Part shown: positions 54,425 to 64,000 of the stretch, piece after piece
Layout of the letters: every line of letters starts with the position of its first letter
Position numbering within the stretch: position 1 is the first letter of the stretch
Assembly: GCA_021014325.1 (NCBI GenBank)
Contig: CM037473.1
Location: 9,007,501-9,071,500 of the forward strand
DNA length: 64,000 nucleotides
Direction of reading: 5' to 3'
Source: Plazaster borealis
Taxonomy: Eukaryota > Echinodermata > Asteroidea > Forcipulatida > Labidiasteridae
Made by a program: the position numbers and the translations under genes
Notes under the pieces: generated by a model
Told to the model about the DNA's origin: nothing
Database searches by the model: none
Seen by the model: the letters and a program-made list of their open reading frames with translations, nothing else

Positions 54425-54529
54425 CAGGGGCGGATCCAGGATTTTCCAAACGGGGGGGCGAAAAAATACCAAAAAAATGAAAAAATGAAGTTTGTTTTGC
54501 CCACCCTCCTCCTCCTCTCTCTCTCTCTC

Positions 54530-54574
<45 letters not shown>

Positions 54575-54621
54575 GAAAAAGGGGGGCGTGCGCCCCCACG
54601 CCCCCCCTGGATCCTCGCCTG
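54425..54621. mobile_element. MITE with CAGGGGCGGATCCAGG ends, ACCAT target duplication
   Basis: The left CAGGGGCGGATCCAGGATTT and right CTGGATCCTCGCCTG are inverted and flanked by ACCAT (54420-54424 and 54622-54626). The interior has a CT microsatellite and a long T-run. CAGGG ends and a 5-bp duplication match the 5192 and 21870 elements in type. Confidence 0.82.
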
Positions 54622-55751
54622 ACCATTTTGCCAAACAAAACTAAATACAGATTTGTTACTTTGTTACTTGTTAGAATAATTCCCTTGCAGGCCAATAGGC
54701 TAAACTAGGAGTAAGTAAAGTACGGTAGACGATATTGTGCTAATGACATCATTTTCATTATTAAATTAAAATGCACTATGATGTGTTCAGCTATCACTGT
54801 GAGGTTGAAAGACAATTTAGCATGTGATTTTGTTGCTTACCTTTGTTTATGGTCGAGCCTTGTCCACGAGTCCTCGTCAGTCATTAGACAAACTTGGGTT
54901 TCAAAACTTTAACAAGGCAATATATTTTTGTCCAACAGCATAGGGCCTACTGCTTCCATTTGTGTTACGAAGAAATCTCAGGTTGGAGCTTCATTGGAAG
55001 GTTGAATCAATGGGTGCACCACGTTGTCTATCATCCCCGCGTCGAGGGGTGGTTCACGCCGTCTCAAGTGCACATCTCCCCGTGCACATCTCCCCGTGGG
55101 AGACTTCGGCGGTCAAACTTCACCGACGCTCTGGTCTTGTCCATTTCCTGCTCACATAATTTCTTCACCACCAAATCTACAAAAAATGGTCTAACCGAGA
55201 GTGAATGGACCCATAGGATATGAAAGAGTCTCATTCACAACACGAATATTATTCTCAGCAGGACTTGTTCGAAGACATACAGATATTGCATCGCAAGAAA
55301 CCCAACTCTGCATCTGTCATCAGTCTTTCATGGCCATGCCGAAGGACGACATTCTGCCCGCGGCAACAAAGCCGTCCTTCAGAAAACGTAGTCTGACCCG
55401 TCAGATGTGAGCTAGCACCACTGTAACATTGTCTTTAAGCTCGTAATGATAGGCCTACAATGAAATTTCAAGCAATACAATTTTCCCAAGAGTGGCAAAA
55501 AGATTCGCGTCAATGTAACTCCGGTGTTGTCCTACACGGTATGCCTCATGGTGACGGAAAGCGCGCAAAACAATTCACTCAAAAGTTGAGAAGGGCGCAA
55601 AGCAGACAACATGGTGCGAAGGCTCAACTGAGGATTCCGGAAGATTAATCCGCGCAAGTTCACTTTTGTTTCTTCGTGAAACCTAAACATGATTTTAATA
55701 GGCCTATAGAATATTTGGCCTAAATTGTGGAATTTTCATTATTCCTATTAA

Positions 55752-56084
55752 AGGGTGTGTACAACATTGGTAAGAATGAAAATATAAATGCTCACAGATT
55801 TGCACATAACTTACATGTATAAAGATGGTCATGGTAAAACTTCCCTTGAAATAGTTTTGCTTGAAATGCCATAGTTTTTACGAAATGAGTAAAATAATAG
55901 TACTGCAGGATAAATTCCGATGTTTGAAAAAAAGTTAAAACACATAAGGTTTTTTTCCACTGTTTTCTTATGACTCTGAAGACCGATTTAGCTTAAACTT
56001 TCACAGGTTTGTCATTTCATGTATGTTGGGTCACATCGAGTTTGGATACAGGTCTTTGGCAATTACCAATGTTATACACACCCT
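55752..56084. mobile_element. TTAA-flanked MITE, AGGGTGTGTA subtype
   Basis: The ends AGGGTGTGTACAACATTGG and CCAATGTTATACACACCCT are inverted and flanked by TTAA at 55748 and 56085. The inside shares TTTCACAGGTTTGTCATTTC with the main TTAA family. Confidence 0.8.
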
Positions 56085-56671
56085 TTAAGATTCTCCATAA
56101 TTTGCCTACCGTAGGAAAGTTTTTGTCTGTTTTTGTTTTTGTTTTGTTTTTAGTGGGTGGGGGCATGCGGAGGGTGTTGTGCTTGCTTTCTAATCGCTGA
56201 CAGCTGATTGACACTTATGAATGGTTAGAATACTTGCTTTAAAAACTTTGTGGCCTTACAACATGCCATATATATTATATTATAATAACGAAAATTTGAA
56301 AGAAAAATATAGAAAATTGAATGCAAGTATTGCACGGTGCCGTGGGAGGGGGGGGGGGGGATTATGGCCGCCCTTCCCTTGCAGCAGTCCCCGCCCCGAA
56401 TAATATTATTATCACACCTTGAGGTAGCAGTCTGAAAAGTCCACTCATCTGTGTACAAAAGATGGCTGATCCTGGACATGTTCCCAGGCTCACCGCGATT
56501 ATGGACCGCATGTATGTACACATACTGAGAGGTGCACGAATACGTACGTGTGTATACATAACACAAACTGTACACTGCATGAGATTGGTAGAGGGGTGTA
56601 CCTAGCTAGCTGGGAATCGATCAACTAATTTAATTCCCAAAGAGTAATAAGTTTCACTCAGAGACTCGACC

Positions 56672-59600
56672 ATGAGCTCATTGAAAGGCAAAGTGGCTCT
56701 GATAACAGGTGAGTATTTGATGACAGTTCTTAATACTTGGTGCGGGAATGGAATAAAAAGAAAATAGGGCCTAAGTAATAAATAAATAAAGTTGCATTGC
56801 ATTTCCAAATGGCATTCATTGTTTACTTTTAATAATGAAACAATTTTATAAAAAGTGAACACCAGCAATCAGCATACTGCATCTGCATGCCAAGTTCGCA
56901 GTTGATGAAAGTTAACAGATTGTTTTGGGTCATAAGGAAGTACTTACTATTACATTACAACTAATTTAATTACTTAATGGGCCCCTGGTTTTTAAGACCC
57001 TAGTTCAAATTAAATCAAAAAGAATTTAGCAACTCAAGATATCATAACCCACTCACTCTTAGAATTCCATCCTTAAGAACCAACGCCTATCATAAGTCAT
57101 ACTTCCCCAACACTGCAAAAGACTGGAATTCACTCCCCTACTCAACAACCAGCATCACTAGTCCCACTAAGTTTCGGCACACACTCATCTGGGTGCGCAT
57201 AAATCTAATTAGCACCTCCTCCCTCCTGATCTGACCTCATATTGAGAGCTGTTACTAGAAAGGAGCTGATCATTTACTACATCAAGATCAAGATATTACA
57301 AAAAGGCCATTTATTTGCACTTTCCACACTGATTTTGGAGGTGGTGGGATACTTGCATTAAAAAAGCCAAACTCAACACTCATAGTTTGTCTTTTAAAAG
57401 TATTTTTCGGGACCACTAGCATAAGGGCTAGATGGCACAGTTGGTAGAGCGCCAACACGTTAATGCAAAATCCTGCTCAAGTCAATTTTTCTTTGTTCAA
57501 TTCAACCAACAATTGATTAAAATTTACCCAGTCAGTTTCTGTCGTGGTTTATGACTTTAAAAAAGCAAAACTATACATTTTGAAACACGTTTTCTCTCAA
57601 GGGTCATCCTCTGGCATTGGAGCTGAAACAGCGAGGCACTTTGCCTCGTTGGGATGCTATGTCTCCCTGACCGGACGCAGAGAGGAGAACCTCGAGAAAG
57701 TATCTAAGGAATGCCAACAGAATGGACTACCCAAGGACAAGGTAGAGTGAAAGAAATTCCATTACCAAGTTCTCACTTTCAGCCAATAAATAATTTCTGT
57801 AGCAAAACCAACAAAGACCGTGGAATATTCGCACAGAAGTTTTGTTTTCTTTGGAAGAATTCCTGACATAGCTCCTCTAAGCTGTGATAATCATAGCTCT
57901 TGGTCACGTCCCTGCGACTGTTGGGAGATCAAGGGTTACGATTATCAGAGCTAGGTTCCTCTATACTTATTACGAGAATGAAACTCTAGGCTTGCAGTTG
58001 TGGGCTTTCCAGTTTAGTTCAGTTCAGTTTGTTTTATCACAGAATTAAATATCAAATACAACTTTAAAGGTATTGTACACGTTTAGTAATGACTCAAAAC
58101 AAATATTAGCATAAAAACTTACTTGGTAACAAGTAACGGAGAGCTGTTGATAGTATAAAACATTGTAGGAAACGACCCGTAGTTTTTGAGAAAGAGGTAA
58201 TTTCTCACTAAAATAATAAAAACTTTATTCCTATATGAAAGCACACAAATTTGTACAACAAGGGTGTTTTTTCTTTCACCATTTTCTTGCAACTTCGATG
58301 ACCAATTGAGCCCAAATTTTCACAGGCTTGTTATTTTATGCATATGTTGGGATACACCAAGTGAGAACACTGGTCTTTGACAATTTCCAAACGTGTTCAG
58401 TGCCTTTAATGGGAGAATAATTACAATAAAAACTTTAAAACGGAGCTGAAGTAAAGAATAGTTATGGGAAGTGGATGATCCTGCGGAGCGACCCATAAGG
58501 AAGCAAAGCATGTTAGGGTATGGTCCCCTTAGCCCCTTAGACATCCTTTCAACTAGGGCCCCCTGATCATGTGTGTGCATTGAGCTGAGATGCATTTAAA
58601 AAAGTTAATGTACTGTAAAAGATACCGAGTTATAAAAGGTCCCTTAGTCTGAAAGGCTGTGGTATTGAATCACCATGCTAAACAGTAGTCCTACACATTA
58701 GAGAACGATCCAAATATTCAACATATCCAAAAGTATGTGAGAGCTCTTGACCGGAACATGCTCCAAGGTAGAACACTTGTTACTCATGGGTGCAGTAGGT
58801 GGGATTTAATGGATTGGTGCGTTATCTTTACACTGTAGATTCTTCTGACTGTGGCAGACCTGTGGAAAGAGGAGGATGTGAAGAGAATTGCTGACCGAAC
58901 CTTGGAGCACTTTGGACAGGTGGATGTACTGGTGAGTAATTAAACCTTAAACCAACCCCTAATACATCAGCAGAGCTGCCAGCTCTCCTTGAAGCTGCAG
59001 AAAGTTCCCTAAAAATAAACCAATCTTTCCATGTTCTGATCAACAACTTCCAAAATCTCCCTGATTATTGTACGTTTTCCTGATTGCGAGATGCAAATGT
59101 TGGTAGCTCTGCATTAGAATCACACAGCTGGATCTGTTTAGTCCTGTTGGACTGAGCCCTTCACTTCCAAACTTAATATGTTCTAATAAATACTAGCATG
59201 CAGGCCGAGCAAACAACTGAATGAGAGATTTTGGAACACTTGGTGGCAGCAGACAAACCAGGTAAATTTCCGATGTTCTGTGCGTGCCCGGATTTCTGAG
59301 AACAAGTGGATTATTTAACGCGGTTAAATTCTGCTGCCACCAGGCATCCCCAAAAGTAATAGTATAAGTCTTAATTAGCGCACGTATCTACCAATAAAGG
59401 ACTCAAGGTTTTAAATTTGTTTAAATTATGAGACCAATTTATGTAGCACCTTATAAGGGTTTACAAGGTGCTGCGTCTCATTCAGCAGCCACTGCTAGAA
59501 ACACCCTGGGGGCAAACCCCTTCTCCTAGCGATAAGTGTAACTGGGTTCTTTTAGGTGACAACACTCGGGACCTATGGCTTTACGTCCCATCCGAAGGAC

Positions 59601-62600
59601 GAAGCAATAAAGGTTGGAGTGTCTTGCTTAAAAGGACACAAGTGCCACGACTGGAACTCGAACCCACACACTGCTGATCAGAAACACCAGAGCTTGGGTT
59701 CGGTGCTTTAATCGCTCAGCCACGACACGCCTCATAGTAAATTCACATTATTATTTATTACCAGGTGAACAACGCTGGCTTGGCATACCCTGCTGGAATA
59801 GAAAACTGTACCTTGGAGCAGTTTGACAAAACGTTTGACTTGAATGTCCGCGCACCACTACAGCTCACCCATCTGTTAAGACCTCACCTCATCAAGACAA
59901 AGGGTATGTTTAATAAACCATTGAATGCAGTGTTCTCGTCGGATGGGACGTAAAGCCGTAGGTCCCGTGTGTTGTGTAATGCACGTAAAAGAACCCAGTG
60001 CACTTATCGAAAAGAGAAGGGGTTCGCCCCGGTGTTCCTGGTTTGATTGGCTGCATATTGCGCCACAGCACCTTGTAAACCATTACATGGTGCTATGTAA
60101 AGGAGTAGGTCTCATACTTAAGTAGCCCCACAAACCTTGCAGGAAAATACTGAATGTTGAAGCGCCTTAAGCGTCACTGAGTGACGGATATGAGCGCTAT
60201 ATAAGAAGCCATTATTATTATTATTATTCTCCCGATGCACAAGCTAGCGTATCGGGTCGATACGCAAAATCGTGCGCCGATATGCAGAAAAACATAAAGA
60301 AACCATTTTAGAATGCCCCAAATTACACAGGAGGACTTTTAAGACCAAAGATAAACACCAAGTGATTTCTAAGGACCTCATTTCAATTCAGCATGCTTCC
60401 AAAATTTGGTTCAAGAAGGCCACACAGTTTTGAAAAAAACCTTGGGAGAATCCTGCATTGGGTTTTGAACAAAAAGTGTTTAAAATTAATAAGGATAGTA
60501 GAGGTGATATATTTCTTGGGTTAATTGTACCATTTTTCTATTAGATGAACTTTCAAATAATAATTGTTTTAAACCAATAAGAAAATAGATAAAATATAAG
60601 AAAATAGATAAACCAACAAGAAAATAATTTGACAAGTGTTTCTGGTTCCAGGTGCTATTGTGAATGTGTCCAGTGTGAACGGTGTGATGGCTGTAAGTAT
60701 TAACATAAAAACTCTAAGATTACATCTCAACTCAAACTTAAATGTACATTTTTGTAACTTGAACAAAATAAACTTTATGGGTTAGCCTAAAAACATGATT
60801 GGAATAAATAAGTTGTAAAATGTTTCAGGTAGTCAGGTGCAACATTTTCCTTATTGAACTAAAGGTTTGCACATCATTGATTTTTTAGATAAGGAACAAT
60901 TGTCACTTGGTTCTTAGATAGTGCACACATCCTAGCATGATCCTAGTAGCAAATAGAACTTGGACAAAGATTAGTCTATTCAGTTATACCATGCCCATTG
61001 TGGCAGAGGGTTTCCCCAAACCCCAAATGTTTCCATACTCAAAAACACTCTTCCCCTCTTGTAAGAGGGGGGGGGGGTGGTTACACCATGCCACATATCG
61101 AGCACCAAATGTACACATGTACACATGTATTCAGTGAGGTAAATTCTAACCTATGACCTTATTGAACTTTCAGACAGAATTCATACCCCCACACCTCAAA
61201 CAAAGAAACAAACAAATGAACAACTTTATGGGGGAGGGGGATTATTTCCTACCTGGGCCCAATTTCATAGAGCTGCATTAACCCTTTCAGCCCCAATGGC
61301 GACTTTAGTCGACTGTGCACTATACCCTGCTTGAGCCCCAATGGCGACTTTAGTCGCCTAAGATAACACACATTAAAGCACTCAAGCTTGAGCACAAAGG
61401 CCATTTGTTAAAAAGCTGTTGTTTTGTCCATGTTCACCTTCCATACCCAAGCTTACCATCATTGGAAAGAGAAAGATCGGATCTTTCCAATGGTGGTTAA
61501 ATATAATAGGGTTGCTATTATGCAATTACTTCAAATCGGAGTTGAAAGATCGGAATTGCCAAACACCTACGGAGCGCCATATGGTTGTGTGCAAAAAAGT
61601 GTTCGGGTTTACAGAACACACTTGGGAAACAAAGACCAAGAACTTGGACATTTATTGGCTGATTTCAATGATTTTTAAATTATATGAAAGGAAATTCAAT
61701 GAGTAAGACAATTTGTATTACTTTGTAGGCTCTAAAATGAAATCTTCAAGGTAATAATAGAGTTTGTGAAATCGAACTTCAAACAGAAGCTTCCTGTTGT
61801 GTGAGAATGTGTGCTTCACACTTGAGTGGTCAAACAACGTGGGCCACAGCGGTTGTTTATGTCAAAAGAACTTGGGGCTGAAAGGGTTAAGCGGAAAATA
61901 TGCTGAAAATTTTTCTGCTGAGCAAAACTAAGCAGGGTACCAGTTATATTTTGTATATGTAAAATGGTATTTTAGCTGGTAACCATATTCTGGTAAGCAT
62001 AATTTTGTTGTGCTTAAGAACTTTTTACGCTTTTAAAAGCAGCTCTATGAAACTGGGTGCTGATGGTGTGATGCAATTTCATTTTGGACATATCGTTTTT
62101 TTCTGTTTTTTCCTTCTTGACAGTTTCCATGGATTTTGACCTACTGCATGTCTAAGACTGCTTTGGACTCACTCACGTGCAACAGTGCACATGGTAATCA
62201 AACACATCTAGGCATGAATTTGGGAGTATGAGGTGTGCATTACGTGTAATTACACGAACGCGAATACAAGGAGGTTGCGTTATGAGACACCAGAATGTTT
62301 CACGAGCTCATGCTCGCAGAAAAAACACGTATCTTAAACTCTCTAACAATATTAGAAATTGTTTGTATTGCCACTTTGCACAATTCGTATTTCACAACGG
62401 AACATTTTGTAATCAGGTGCAATGTTTTCCTTATTAAAATAAAGGTTTGCACATCATTGATTTTTAGATACGGAACAATTGTCACTTGGTTCTTAGATAG
62501 TGCACACATCCTAGCATGATCATAGTAGCAAAATCAAAGCACTTTACAAATCCCGTTCATCAGGTATACTTAGACCATTCCTCAAACTTTCTCAAGTCCT

Positions 62601-63841
62601 TGGGGAGTATACAACCAAAAGCTGCTTAAATTAGCGCGAAAGGGTTAATCCAAGACAGTACTGTCTCAGCCCTCTCAGGTTCCCATTTGTACACACTGGA
62701 TTAAGTGAAGCAATTATGGTTTAGTGCCTTGCTCAAGATACTCAACTGTCATGAGTGGGAATCGAACCCACACTCTGATGATTCAGCCGTCAGGACTCGA
62801 GTCCGATGGACTTGGACCATTCAGCCGAAACTTAAATTTTCTTTGATACGGCGTCACCGTGGTCCAGTGGTTAGACTGCAAGACTTGCAATCAAAAGGTT
62901 GTGGGTTCGAATCCTACCAAGCTAACCGCTGCTTTCACAATGACTAGAATAAGTATTGTCGTCTAGTTACTGAATCACAATTTCTTGATTTGTGCAATTC
63001 ATAATCATATACGTTAAACCATTGTTTGTTTGAGAGAGATTGGCTGTTGCCAGCTGGGTGTTTATATCCCCTTGTGGGAGTTTGCCGAGTTCCCTTGACG
63101 GGAAGATCATCTAAACAAGTTACGTTAAATATACCAGCATTTTTCTCGTTTTGTTTTACACAGATTTGGCCCCACATGGAGTACGTGTCAATTCTGTCAA
63201 GTGAGTAAATTCATAGTTTATGTTCCCTTTCTTCTGATGACGTCTTTAAAGGCACTGGGCACTTTTGGTAATTACTCAAAATTTATATTAGCATGTACAC
63301 TTACTTGGTAATGAGCAACTGAGAGCTGTTGATAGTATAACACATTGTGAGAAACGACTCCCTCTAAAGTAACATTTGGAGAAAGATGTAATTTCTCACT
63401 AAAATATTTGAATCTGAAAAAGACTTCTGGCCAGAAGTCTTTTTCAGGCATCTGAAAGCACACAAATTTGTGCAACAAGGGTGTTTTTTCTTTCATTATT
63501 TTCTTGCAACTTCGATGACCAATTGAGCCAAAATTTTCACAGGTTTGTTATTTTATGCATATGTTGGGATACACCAAGTGAGAATACTGGTCTTTGACAA
63601 TTACCAAACGTGTCCAGTACCTTTAAAGCCCTGTAATTGTATACAAGCCACCACTTCTAATTTCAGTGCAAATACATTACAAACAGTGCTTCTGTCATAA
63701 GAATGATTAAATAATCCTAATGATTATCTTTTAATCCTAATGATTATCTTATCTAATGATTATCTTTTAATTGACAGCCCTGGGGTGATCATTACTGAAG
63801 TACACAGATCAGCTGGGATGTCTGACGAACAATATGAAGCG
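56672..63841 (+). CDS. Classical SDR oxidoreductase (FabG/DHRS-like), 5' eight exons, continues past the window
   Basis: Exons 56672-56708, 57602-57741, 58839-58931, 59765-59903, 60652-60692, 62124-62193, 63164-63200 and 63778-63841 have matching phases and give 207 residues; about 45 more are expected beyond the window. Classical SDRs use NAD(P)H to reduce or oxidise hydroxyl/keto groups on lipids, steroids or sugars. Visible: MSSLKGKVALIT start without signal peptide, cofactor loop TGSSSGIG (12-19), NNAG (92-95), active-site Ser about 144 (NVSSVNG), Tyr157 and Lys161 in YCMSK with the usual 13-residue spacing, and NPG (186-188). LTGRREENL after the second strand, with Arg in the position that often favours NADP(H), supports NADPH use. 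The substrate cannot be assigned. The introns carry SINEs, LINE remnants and nested MITEs. Confidence 0.92.
57031..57234 (+). pseudogene. LINE ORF2 C-terminal fragment in SDR intron 1
   Basis: The open frame reads LRIPSLRTNAYHKSYFPNTAKDWNSLP in two adjoining parts (IPSLRTNAYHKSYF, PNTAKDWNSLP) and stops at TGA. This matches the common end of CR1/L2-like reverse transcriptases (RTNxYxxSFFPRTIxDWNSLP). No upstream domain remains. Confidence 0.75.
57424..57552 (+). mobile_element. tRNA-headed SINE, plus strand, in SDR intron 1
   Basis: It reads GGGCTAGATGGCACAGTTGG, then AATTTTTCTTTGTTCAATTC and CAGTTTCTGTCGTGGTTTAT, ending 50 bp before SDR exon 2. The B box is partly deleted. Confidence 0.7.
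58068..58405. mobile_element. TTAA-flanked MITE in SDR intron 2
   Basis: The ends AGGTATTGTACACGTTTAG and CCAAACGTGTTCAGTGCCT are flanked by TTAA at 58064 and 58406. Confidence 0.8.
59410..59735 (-). mobile_element. tRNA-derived SINE, minus strand, beside SDR exon 4
   Basis: The minus strand reads GTGTCGTGGCTGAGCGATT and GTGTGGGTTCGAGTTCC. The body contains CATCCGAAGGACGAAGCAA and CAAGGTGCTGCGTCTCATT. It ends 30 bp before the exon. Confidence 0.75.
59935..60232 (+). mobile_element. Headless SINE body, plus strand, beside SDR exon 4
   Basis: It reads GATGGGACGTAAAGCCGTAG, AAGAACCCAGTGCACTTATC and GAGCGCTATATAAGAAGCC with an (ATT)n tail. It begins about 30 bp after the exon, so SDR exon 4 sits between two oppositely oriented SINE pieces. 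Confidence 0.7.
60233..60440 (+). repeat. Dispersed repeat, inverted copy of 6540-6800
   Basis: It begins CCCGATGCACAAGCTAGCGT and contains AATTACACAGGAGGACTTTT and TTTTGAAAAAAACCTTGGG. See 6540-6800. Confidence 0.62.
60983..61110. mobile_element. Short MITE of the ATATCGAGCACC family
   Basis: It contains ACCATGCCCATTGTGGCAG, a G-run at about 61067-61077 and CACCATGCCACATATCGAGC. It is a diverged relative of 29440 and 32772. Confidence 0.5.
61255..62059. mobile_element. GGGCCCAATTTC MITE interrupted by another MITE
   Basis: The left piece GGGCCCAATTTCATAGAG (61255 on) and the right piece (61887-62059, ending GCTCTATGAAACTGGG) become a normal family member when 61282-61890 is removed. Confidence 0.78.
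61282..61886. mobile_element. piggyBac-like MITE, CCCTTTCAGCCCCAA ends, TTAA target
   Basis: A 605-bp insertion with perfect 15-bp inverted ends, CCCTTTCAGCCCCAA and TTGGGGCTGAAAGGG, and TTAA on each side (61278-61281, 61887-61890). CCC-starting ends with TTAA are the piggyBac signature. No transposase is present. A diverged partial copy lies at 27958-28330. Confidence 0.82.
62545..62830 (-). mobile_element. tRNA-derived SINE, minus strand
   Basis: The minus strand reads CGGCTGAATGGTCCAAGTC, GTGTGGGTTCGATTCCCAC, TCTTGAGCAAGGCACTAAAC and GTATACTCCCCAAGGAC. Confidence 0.7.
62846..62925 (+). repeat. tRNA-like sequence, probably a SINE head
   Basis: A box GTGGTCCAGTGGTTAGACTG and B box GGGTTCGAATCCTACC are clear. 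The anticodon stem around CTTGCAA pairs badly and the acceptor ends do not match, so a functional tRNA is unlikely. Confidence 0.5.
63250..63622. mobile_element. TTAA-flanked MITE in SDR intron 7
   Basis: The ends AGGCACTGGGCACTTTTGG and CAAACGTGTCCAGTACCT are flanked by TTAA at 63246 and 63623. An internal hairpin is AAGACTTCTGGCCAGAAGTC. Confidence 0.82.
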
Positions 63842-64000
63842 GTAGGTATTACTTAAAGGTAGGGTCATAGGTTGGTTTTTGTCAACGTATTGCTGATTTA
63901 TAGACCAAATTATCAAGAAAGATACAATCAAAGTCACCTGTGAAAGTTTCAGCTGTATACAGTGTCTAAGTGTTGAGAAAACAGCAATGAATTGTCATGG

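Larger units (their letters stand above)
48222..56671. other. Long intergenic stretch, repeats only
   Basis: No gene was recognised over 8.4 kb. It holds the elements at 48765, 50226, 50575, 51206, 53155, 54425 and 55752, and a SINE/LINE-type tail at 49490-49555 (GCGCTATATAAAAACTAAC with an ATT repeat). Open frames at 52501-52872 and 53594-53921 show no family signature or convincing splice sites. Confidence 0.6.

Noticed and set aside
54377..54695. Open frames with poly-Phe or poly-Lys
   Set aside because: They are the T-run and CT repeat inside the MITE at 54425-54621.
62846..62925. tRNA gene
   Set aside because: Good A and B boxes, but the anticodon stem and acceptor ends do not pair. 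It resembles the SINE heads nearby.

Overview
This is eukaryotic (metazoan) genomic DNA: multi-exon genes with GT-AG introns, tRNA-derived SINEs, LINE fragments, an LTR retrotransposon and dozens of small inverted-repeat elements. The gene content (PKMYT1 kinase, clan-2 cytochrome P450s, a classical SDR) and the dense TTAA-flanked repeats suggest a deuterostome invertebrate, most likely an echinoderm. That assignment is inference; no species marker is present.

Layout. 36-734 (+): the last two coding exons of a gene I cannot name. 1841-4834: a gag-only LTR retrotransposon on the minus strand, with LTRs, a 5-bp target duplication and a tRNA-Ser-type primer site. A fold-back element is nested in its 3' LTR. 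9696-26583 (-): a complete PKMYT1/Myt1 gene, 13 coding exons and 521 residues, with the HLDIKPDN catalytic loop and a C-terminal membrane segment. Its introns hold a tandem repeat array, a cluster of near-palindromic 15-mers, a CpG-rich island with a THAP-like start exon, LINE debris and many MITEs. 27497-33565 (+): a five-exon, 211-residue protein with a PTAPP motif, a cysteine cluster and one C-terminal membrane segment, of unknown function. 34266-40373 and 43784-48117 (-): two tandem five-exon P450 genes with identical intron phases, both apparently intact. 48222-56671: no gene recognised, only repeats. 56672-63841 (+): eight exons of a classical SDR oxidoreductase that continues past the window.

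How the genes relate. The tandem P450s are a recent duplication with patchy identity suggesting gene conversion; with the SDR they are oxidative-metabolism enzymes, but nothing shows co-regulation. PKMYT1 (inhibitory CDK1 kinase) and the small membrane-protein gene are divergently arranged around 26.6-27.5 kb and may share an upstream region.

I found no clear new multi-gene system. The best leads are the PTAPP membrane protein, the CpG/CRE island with THAP-like exon, the 15-mer cluster in PKMYT1, the mosaic P450 pair, and a MITE that repeatedly sits at CCGG-like sites in tRNA-SINE heads. Exon limits come from reading splice sites and checking phase by hand; no database search was possible.
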